Source: Zoroaster sp. YZ-2022 (lineage: Eukaryota > Echinodermata > Asteroidea > Forcipulatida > Zoroasteridae). Taken from it: a stretch of DNA of 64,000 bases. Location of the stretch: NCBI GenBank assembly GCA_029582265.1, contig CM055826.1, positions 36,836,127-36,900,126 on the forward strand, in the 5' to 3' direction. The position numbers and the translations under genes are program-made. Positions 57,250 to 64,000 of this stretch are shown in pieces. Under the pieces are notes generated by a model. The model saw only the letters and a program-made list of their open reading frames with translations, searched no databases and was not told the origin of the DNA. Position 1 is the stretch's first letter; each line of letters opens with the position of its first letter.

Positions 57250-58046
57250 ACTACTATTTCAATACTTCAAGAATGTTGTTGCGGTTAATGTTTCTCAAGC
57301 TATCTGCACACTGTACCAGGGTTGCCATGCCCACTCGCTTATTATATACATGCCCACTCGCTTATTAACTGGACGCGGCAAGGCTGCCCGGCACTCGTGG
57401 GGAAAAATCCCTACCGTAGGGTATTTTAGTAAAGTGTAGGGAATAGGGGGCCCCTACGGGAAAAATGGAAATACTGTAGGGGGGAGTAGGGGAATCCAGA
57501 AATATTGTAACAAAATTATATATTTATGTACGTGATATAGGCCTACTGCTTTAATCATATCAGTATAACGCAGTTATTAGCCATATCGCTAGGGTGTTCT
57601 AAATTAAGTATGCGCATGCGTAGTAATGCATTCTGGGACATTGTTATGTATTTGAAGTTTTCATGATTGTGATGAACGTAGAAATAAACTTGAAACTTAA
57701 AACTTCTTTCGGGTCCAGTGCGTTTGTTGTCAGTCAAGATAAAATGAAGCGCTCTCACTTGGAGTTTAAACTCTGATTGACACCAGTTAGGGTAACACCT
57801 AACAATACGCGCACCTAATGTCGAGTGTCACACTACTATTGCAATACTTCAAGAATGCTGTTGCGGTTAATGTTACTCAAGCCATCTGCACACTGTACCA
57901 GGGTTGCCATTTGGCATTTTTCACGTTCATCCGGGAAGACTATATATATTCCCTTTAATTCATTCACGAAGGCCTACACATCTGGTCATTATGCCTAGTT
58001 ATTTAATTCGAAGTTAGGCCTAATTAATAACTTATTCGAAGGGGAA
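57250..58046. other. Non-coding DNA with a duplicated ~80-bp block
   Basis: CAATACTTCAAGAATG(T/C)TG through CTGCACACTGTACCAGGGTT occurs at about 57262-57328 and 57843-57909. The stretch 57400-57500 is rich in GTAGGGG repeats. No gene is supported. Confidence 0.6.
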
Positions 58047-58817
58047 AACAAAATTTTGTAGGGGAAAACGTTAATTAATAGCTAATTCGTTGGAGAAACG
58101 AAATTTTGTTGGAAAAAAAATAATACTAAGTATGTAGGGATAATGTAGGGGAAATGCGCATGCGTGGTGGGGGAAAACAGCAAATAAAGAGTGGCAGCCC
58201 TGCGACGCGGGCAAACTTTATTCACTAAAGCTGGCGCCGTAGAGTTGCTTTCAGTCCCTTGGGACAACGTCCTTGCCTCACGCACTGCATTTTCCACACG
58301 ATGTGCAATTTCTCTGGTCTTTGAAAGTGTTAGATCTTTTCCCATTAGCAACCTTTCTCTTATTTTTCCTCTGTTTGTCTTCTCTACCACCTGGTCTCGT
58401 ATCATTTGGTCTAAAAAATCAGGCAAAGTCGCATGTTTTTGCCAGTTCACGTAACGCCGAAATGAACGTATCAATCTTCTCATCAACTTGCTGTGAACGT
58501 TGCCGGAACTGGTATCTTTCGGCCACCACATTAATGGAAGGTTGAAACTGTTTCTGCAAGATTTGTAACGTAAATTCAAATAACTTGGTCCCTTCTGGCG
58601 GAGAATCATCGCTGCCTTTTCGTTGACCTTCCACGCCGAGGCAGTGCAGTAATAAAGCTTTTTTGCGTGTTTCACTAAATTCATCGTCGCCTCCTATAGC
58701 TATTAAGTAAGTTTTAAACAGGGAAACCCACTGTTTCCGCAGTAAAGGTGGCTCACTGGGCTCTTGTAGAAATGGAGGGGGTTGAAGTATACTGCCATAC
58801 CCTCCTGCAGACGCCAT
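58047..58817 (-). pseudogene. Ty3/gypsy-type gag, frameshifted
   Basis: The minus-strand frame starts MASAGGYGSILQPPPFLQEP at 58817 and carries a capsid-type region (QWVSLFKTYLIAIGGDDEF, ALLLHCLGVEGQR, YQFRQRSQQVDEKIDTFISA, LRELAKTCDF). Near 58430 the frame shifts, and continues LPDFLDQMIRDQVVEKTNRG then RERLLMGKDLTLSKTREIAH. Gag ends at about 58195; no zinc knuckle, protease or RT follows. This is the Ty3/gypsy gag layout (QxxxExIDxFxxALRxLAxxC). An LTR lies immediately upstream. Confidence 0.8.
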
Positions 58818-58852
58818 GTCGCAATTTTAGTTCTTTAATCCTCGTTGCCAAA

Positions 58853-59051
58853 TGTTGTAGTGTAGGTACAACGCATAGATAACTAACACGCAGAGGAACT
58901 CGGAATTGACTTCAACAACTTTATTTACACGTGCTCCACTTTATATACAACGTTACTAATCACTAAACTGGAACATTTGTGATCAATACCCAATGAGTGC
59001 ATGCGGCCATACCATTATAAAGTTAGGTTTACTATACCAGGATACGACAGC
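58853..59051 (-). mobile_element. LTR of the gag-bearing element
   Basis: On the minus strand the segment runs from TGTCGTATCCTGG to CTACACTACAACA, with TG...CA ends. It is followed by TTTGGCAACGAGGATTAAAG, which fits a primer-binding site, and then by the gag start at 58817. No second LTR was found, so the element is truncated. Confidence 0.65.
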
Positions 59052-59995
59052 AAGCTAGCTTAATAAACTAGCTGGAATAAGAGTTTTGCTTTCAATTGAT
59101 GGGGCTGAATTTCCCAAGTATACACTTTCAGGTTTATATATTAGAAACGAGAATGATTTCCTGGGTGGACCCAGTGGCTGAATTGGTTAACCCACTGTCA
59201 AATAGAAACCCAAGATCACCCCAGATGGGTTCGAGACCCACAGTGGTCCTGAGTCCACAGCCAAGGCAACCTAGCTTAATAAACTAGCTGGAATAAGAGT
59301 TTTGCTTTTGCTTTCAGATTGAGGGCGCTAAATTTCACAACTATACACTTTCAGGTTTATATATTAGAAACGAGAATAATTTATTGGGTGGACCCAGTGG
59401 CTCAATTGGTTAACCCACTGTTAAATAGAAACCCAAGATCCCCCAGGTGGGTTCGAGACCCACAGTGGTCCTGAGTCCATAGCCAAGGGAAGCTAGCTTA
59501 ATAAACTAGCTGGAATAAGACTTTTGCTGGGGCTGAATTTCCCAAGTATACACTTTCAGGTTTATATATTAGAAACGAGAATGATTTCCTGGGTGGACCC
59601 AGTGGCTGAATTGGTTAACCCACTGTCAAATAGAAACCCAAGATCACCCCAGATGGGTTCGAGACCCACAGTGGTCCTGAGTCCACAGTGGTCCTGAGTC
59701 CACAGCCAAGACAAGCTAGCTTAATAAACTAGCTGAAATAAGAGTTTTGCTTTCAATTGAGGGGGCTGAATTTCCCAAGTATACACTTTCAGGTTTATAT
59801 ATTAGAAACGAGAAACAGTTCCTGGGGGGACCCAGTGGCTCAATTGGTTAACCCACTGCCAAATAGAGACCCAAGATTACCCCAGATGGGTTCGAGGCCC
59901 ACATTGGTCCTGAGTCAACAACCAAGTAAACCTAGATTAATAAACTAGGTGGATTAAAGCTTTTGCCCTCAGATTGAGGGCGCTAAAATTCCCCG
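59052..59995 (+). repeat. Tandem tRNA-like units, array 2 (4 copies)
   Basis: Units lie at 59167-59249, 59390-59471, 59595-59676 and 59828-59910, same family as 55815-56543. The last unit and its flanks (59745-59995) are identical to 56380-56628 as far as the first palindromic repeats, so the two arrays arose by segmental duplication. Confidence 0.85.
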
Positions 59996-62260
59996 GAGCT
60001 GGCTCAGTTGAGCCGGCTCACTTGAGCCGGCTCACTTGAGCCGGCTCACTTGAGCCGGCTCACTTGAGCCGGCTCACTTGAGCCGGCTCACTTGAGCCGG
60101 CTCACTTGAGCCGGCTCACTTGAGCCGGCTCACTTGAGCCGGCTCACTTGAGCCGGCTCACTTGAGCCGGCTCACTTGAGCCGGCTCACTTGAGCCGGCT
60201 CACTTGAGCCGGCTCACTTGAGCCAGGCCTGTCTGGCTTGCCCGGCCAGGCCTGTCCGGCTTGCCCGGCCAGGCCTGGCCGGCTTGCCCGGCCAGGCCTG
60301 GCCGGCTTGCCCGGCCAGGCCTGGCCGGCTTGCCCGGCCAGGCCTGGCCGGCTTGCCCGGCCAGGCCTGGCCGGCTTGCCCGGCCAGGCCTGGCCGGCTT
60401 GCCCGGCCAGGCCTGGCCGGCGTGGCCTGGCCTGGCCGGCTGAGCCAACCGGCCAGGCCTGGCTGGCTTGCCCGGCCAGGCCTGGCTGGCTTGCCCGGCC
60501 AGGCCTGGCTGGCTTGCCCGGCCAGGCCTGGCTGGCTTGCCCGGCCAGGCCTGGCTGGCTTGCCCGGCCAGGCCTGGCTGGCTTGCCCGGCTTGACTTGA
60601 CTTGACTTGACTTGGCTGACTTGAGCCGGCTCACTTGAGCCGGCTCACATGAGCCGGCTCACTTGAGCGAGCCGGCTCACTTGAGCCGGCTCACTTGAGC
60701 CGGCTCACTTGAGCCGGGCCTGTCTGGCTTGCCCGGCCAGGCCTGTCTGGCTTGCCCGGCCAGGCCTGTCTGGCTTGCCCGGCCAGGCCTGTCTGGCTTG
60801 CCCGGCCAGGCCTGTCTGGCTTGCCCGGCCAGGCCTGTCTGGCTTGCCCGGCCAGGCCTGTCTGGCTTGCCCGGCCAGGCCTGTCTGGCTTGCCCGGCCA
60901 GGCCTGGCTGGCTTGCCCGGCCAGGCCTGGCTGGCTTGCCCGGCCAGGCCTGTCTGGCTTGCCCGGCCAGGCCTGTCTGGCTTGCCCGGCCAGGCCTGTC
61001 AGGCTTGCCCGGCCAGGCCTGGCCGGCTTGCCCGGCCAGGCCTGGCCGGCTTGCCAGGCCAGGCCTGGCCGGCTTGGCCGGCCAGGCCTGGCCGGCTTGC
61101 CAGGCCAGGCCTGGCCGGCTTGCCAGGCCTGGCCGGCTTGCCCGGCCAGGCCTGGCCGGCTTGCCCGGCCAGGCCTGGCCGGCTTGGCCGGCCTGGCCTG
61201 GCTGGCTTGCCCGGCCAGGCCTGGCTGGCTTGCCCGGCCAGGCCTGGCTGGCTTGCCCGGCCAGGCCTGGCTGGCTTGCCCGGCCAGGCCTGGCTGGCTT
61301 GCCCGGCCAGGCCTGGCTGGCTTGCCCGGCCAGGCCTGGCTGGCTTGCCCGGCCAGGCCTGGCTGGCTTGCCCGGCTTGACTTGACTTGACTTGACTTGG
61401 CTGACTTGAGCCGGCTCACTTGAGCTGGCTCACATGAGCAGGCTCACTTGACCAGGCTCACTTGAGCAGGCTCACTTGAGCAGGCTCACTTGAGCTGGGC
61501 CTGTCTGGCTTGCCCGGCCAGGCCTGTCTGGCTTGCCCGGCCAGGCCTGTCTGGCTTGCCCGGCCAGGCCTGTCTGGCTTGCCCGGCCAGGCATGTCTGG
61601 CTTGCCCGGCCAGGCTCTGTCTGGCTTGCCCGGCCAGGCCTGTCTGGCTTGACCGGGCAGGCCTGTCTGGCTTGCCCTGCCAGGCCTGTCTGGCTTGCCC
61701 GGCCAGGCCTGTCTGGCTTGCCCGGCCAGGCCTGTCTGGCTTGCCCGGCCAGGCCTGGCTGGCTGGCTTGCCCGGCCAGGCCTGGCTGGCTTGCCCGGCC
61801 AGGCCTGGCTGGCTTGCCCGGCCAGGCCTGTCTGGCTTGCCCGGCCAGGCCTGTCTGGCTTGGCCGGCCAGGCCTGTCTGGCTTGCCCGGCCAGGCCTGG
61901 CTGGCTTGCCCGGCCAGGCCTGGCTGGCTTGCCCGGCCAGGCCTGGCTGGCTTGCCCGGCCAGGCCTGGCTGGCTTGCCCGGCCAGGCCTGGCTGGCTTG
62001 CCCGGCCAGGCCTGGCTGGCTTGGCAGGCCAGGCCTGGCTGGCTTGCCCGGCCAGGCCTGGCTGGCTTGCCCGGCCAGGCCTGGCTGGCTTGCCCGGCCA
62101 GGCCTGGCTGGCTTGCCCGGCCAGGCCTGGCTGTCTTCTCCGGCCAGGCCTGGCTGGCTTGCCCGGCCAGGCCTGGCTAGCTTGCCCGGCCAGGCCTGGC
62201 TAGCTTGCCCGGCCAGGCCTGGCTAGCTTGCCCGGCCAGGCCTGGCTAGCTTGCCCCCGC
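59996..62260. repeat. Three cycles of 14-bp and 23-bp palindromic repeats
   Basis: Each cycle has a 14-bp block (GAGCCGGCTCACTT and variants; GAGCCGGCTC is a perfect palindrome) then a 23-bp block (CTTGCCC plus GGCCAGGCCTGKCYGG; GGCCAGGCCTGGCC is a perfect palindrome). 23-bp blocks lie at about 60222-60594, 60716-61375 and 61498-62252. Cycles 1 and 2 end in (ACTTG)n (60595-60620, 61376-61400). Long Leu-Ala-Arg-Pro-Gly frames in both strands result from the 23-bp period and are not genes. Confidence 0.95.
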
Positions 62261-62317
62261 TTTCCCCCGCTTTCCCCCGCTTGGCCCCGCTCCGGGGAAA
62301 AAACTTAACTCTGGACT

Positions 62318-62400
62318 CCTTACCACGGTGGGTCTCGAACCCATCTGGGGAATCTTCGGTTTCTATTTCACAGTGATTTAACCAGTTGAGCCACCCCAGA
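62318..62400 (-). repeat. tRNA-like unit, reverse orientation
   Basis: GGTGGGTCTCGAACCCATCT and CCAGTTGAGCCACC are the reverse complement of the B box and A box of the 55815 family. It closes the palindromic array on its right side, opposite in strand to the units on the left. Confidence 0.75.
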
Positions 62401-62489
62401 AATGCTAATATATAAACCTCAAAGTCTATACTTTAGCACCCTCTATCTGGAAGTCGTCTCATGGAATATGGACTTATGCAATTATTTTA

Positions 62490-63070
62490 AGCACAGCAAG
62501 TGGTCTAGTGGATAAGACTCTTGACTAATAAGTGAGAGGTCCTGAGTTCAAGCCCAGTGTTTTTGATTTTTATTCTGACTGATGTCATTCTAAGGTTTAT
62601 ATCTAAGGTTTATAATTAAACTCAAACGCATTTGTACCAACTACAGCAAGTGGTATAGTGGATACTAATGTTGACTTGTAAGCAGGAGGTCCTAGGTTCA
62701 AACCCAGTGTAATTTTTTTTTTTTGACTAGGACTGATGTCATTCTAATTAATTAAACTGAAACGCTATTATCTTAAGCGCAGCTAGTGGTCTAGTGGATA
62801 AGAGTCTTGACTTGTAAGTAGGAAGTCATAAGTTCGAGCCCAGGATGTCATCGGTTTGAGTTTAGTTTTTTTATTTTCATTCTGACTGATGTCATTCTAA
62901 TGTTTATGTCTAAGGTTTATAAATAAACTCAAACACAAATATTCTAATGACAGAAATTGGTCCAGTGGATAACACTTTTGGCTTATAAGTAGGAGGTCCT
63001 GAGTTCAATCCCAGTGCTTTTTATTTTTATTCTGACTGATGTCATTCTAAGGTCCCAATTTCAAGCCCAC
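62490..63070 (+). repeat. Tandem tRNA-like units, second family (4-5 copies)
   Basis: Units at about 62494, 62644, 62780 and 62951, spaced 135-170 bp, have AGTGGTCTAGTGGATAAG (A box) and GAGTTCAAGCCCAGTG (B box); a partial unit follows at 63051. Anticodon-loop-like segments read CTTGTAA in two units and CTTATAA in one. Linkers share TTTTATTCTGACTGATGTCA with TTCTAAGGTTTATA. Acceptor pairing is poor, so they look like tRNA-derived repeats. Confidence 0.75.
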
Positions 63071-63578
63071 TGATTTTTATTTTTATTCTGACTTAGCAGC
63101 TCTATGAAATTAAGCCCAGATCTAATTTTAGCCCGTATAATTATGTGAAAAATATGATTTAATACAAATACCATACTAATTTGTACTTGATGTGAGATAC
63201 TAATTGTATACCTTATGAGATTCCAACTGTATAATCCATATTACTATTGCAACAAAGTATTTCAACTACACATGTGTAAAGGAGGTTGGTTATATAGATG
63301 GGAATTAATTGTCTTTTGTATGATACCCTGGTGGATATCGTCTGGTCTGAGGGTCCGGTTGGAACTACGATGCAGGGTGATATAACGTATTCTTATTTGT
63401 ATTGAAGGAAACGTTTGATTAAAGATTATATAGTTTGTGAATTAAAGGGACAACATAGTCATGATCAGAGCACATTTTCATCAGGACATGGAGTCGGTGT
63501 TCAAGTTTAAAGATGAACAAAAAAACTAAAAATTACTGGATCATTTATGCAACAGCAACAATAATATGACCTTATCGT
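63071..63578. other. Non-coding DNA with a lone satellite-like monomer
   Basis: ATTAAAGGGACAACATAGTC followed by ATGATCA at about 63441-63467 resembles the start of the 58-bp satellite unit, then diverges. No gene is supported. Confidence 0.55.
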
Positions 63579-63725
63579 GTGGGAAGCCAGCTTGGGAAGC
63601 CAGCTTTGGAAGCCAGCTTGGGAAGCCAGCTTGGGAAGCCAGCTTGGGAAGCCAGCTTGGGAAGCCAGCTTGGGAAGCCAGCTTGGGAAGCCAGCTTGGG
63701 AAGCCAGCTTGGGAAGCCAGCTTGT
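63579..63725. repeat. 13-bp array GGGAAGCCAGCTT
   Basis: Eleven copies of GGGAAGCCAGCTT, one with a G-to-T change. The 13-bp period leaves frames open on both strands, without evidence of coding. Confidence 0.95.
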
Positions 63726-64000
63726 ACAAATCGTTAATTGTCAAAAAATATTTACTAAAAGATGACACCACTTTGACCTTACTTCCTGTCCAAACCGGAA
63801 GTCAAACTTTAATATTTAAAAAAAATCATATCTCAACAACCACAAGGGGTAAATTCACAATCTTTCCACCATTGTACAGATCATCAATTGTCAACAAATA
63901 TTTACACAAATGTAGTGAAACGCTTTGGAGCGTAAGGGGGTCATTCAACACCAAATAATTCAATGAATTTACAGGATAAACTGTTGGTAATCTTGGAACA
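63726..64000. other. Non-coding DNA at the right edge
   Basis: A short repeat (CA or GTACA, then ATCRTTAATTGTCAAMAAATA) occurs at about 63724 and 63877. No gene is supported. Confidence 0.5.

Noticed and set aside
60200..62226. Gly/Ala/Pro/Arg-rich repeat proteins of up to 242 codons (collagen- or antifreeze-like)
   Set aside because: Open in several frames on both strands because of the 23-bp palindromic unit; codon-level selection cannot be seen.

Overview
The window looks like nuclear DNA of a marine invertebrate animal, probably a deuterostome such as an echinoderm, hemichordate or cephalochordate. The signs are GT-AG introns, an AT-rich background full of ACATGTAC-type palindromes, tRNA-Leu-derived SINEs, Penelope-like and Ty3/gypsy retroelements, hAT and other MITEs, and a secreted C-type lectin with a PAN/apple tail. 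The species cannot be named from sequence alone. Genes are sparse: the 3' end of one spliced gene (2400-3777, + strand) and one intact single-exon lectin gene (32151-32921, - strand), with a decayed lectin relic beside it.

Region by region: 1-6200 holds the 3' exons of an unidentified Ser/Pro-rich gene, simple repeats and an inverted-repeat element. 6201-29571 is one satellite array of about 400 copies of a 58-bp unit, with blocks of shared variants. 29572-39700 is a mosaic of MITEs, a foldback element and a three-level nest (a hAT-like element inside Penelope termini inside a MITE), with the lectin gene and its relic, then an 18-bp minisatellite.

39700-48060 is the most unusual part: a decayed, gene-dense cluster that looks like an endogenised DNA-virus or Polinton-like capsid module. 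It has eight or nine compact genes on both strands, an 18-bp perfect palindrome serving two divergent start codons, coiled-coil and membrane proteins, and a candidate major-capsid-like gene truncated at its 3' end. One gene (231 codons) is still open; the others carry frameshifts or stops. A Penelope-like retroelement (RT plus GIY-YIG, with a hammerhead-like motif) and a SINE have inserted into it, each leaving target duplications. No polymerase, integrase, ATPase or protease is visible in the window.

48100-54957 is repeat-rich DNA with two SINEs and an inverted pair of long MITEs. 54958-55457 is a 500-N scaffold gap. 55458-62260 is a partly duplicated block: gag fragments of a Ty3/gypsy-type element, tandem tRNA-like units, and arrays of short palindromes (14-bp and 23-bp units) in repeated cycles. 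62320-63070 has a second tandem family of tRNA-like units, and 63580-63725 a 13-bp array.

Many breaks in the coding relics lie in homopolymers, so some may be long-read consensus errors rather than true decay. No functional link between the host genes and the viral module is evident.
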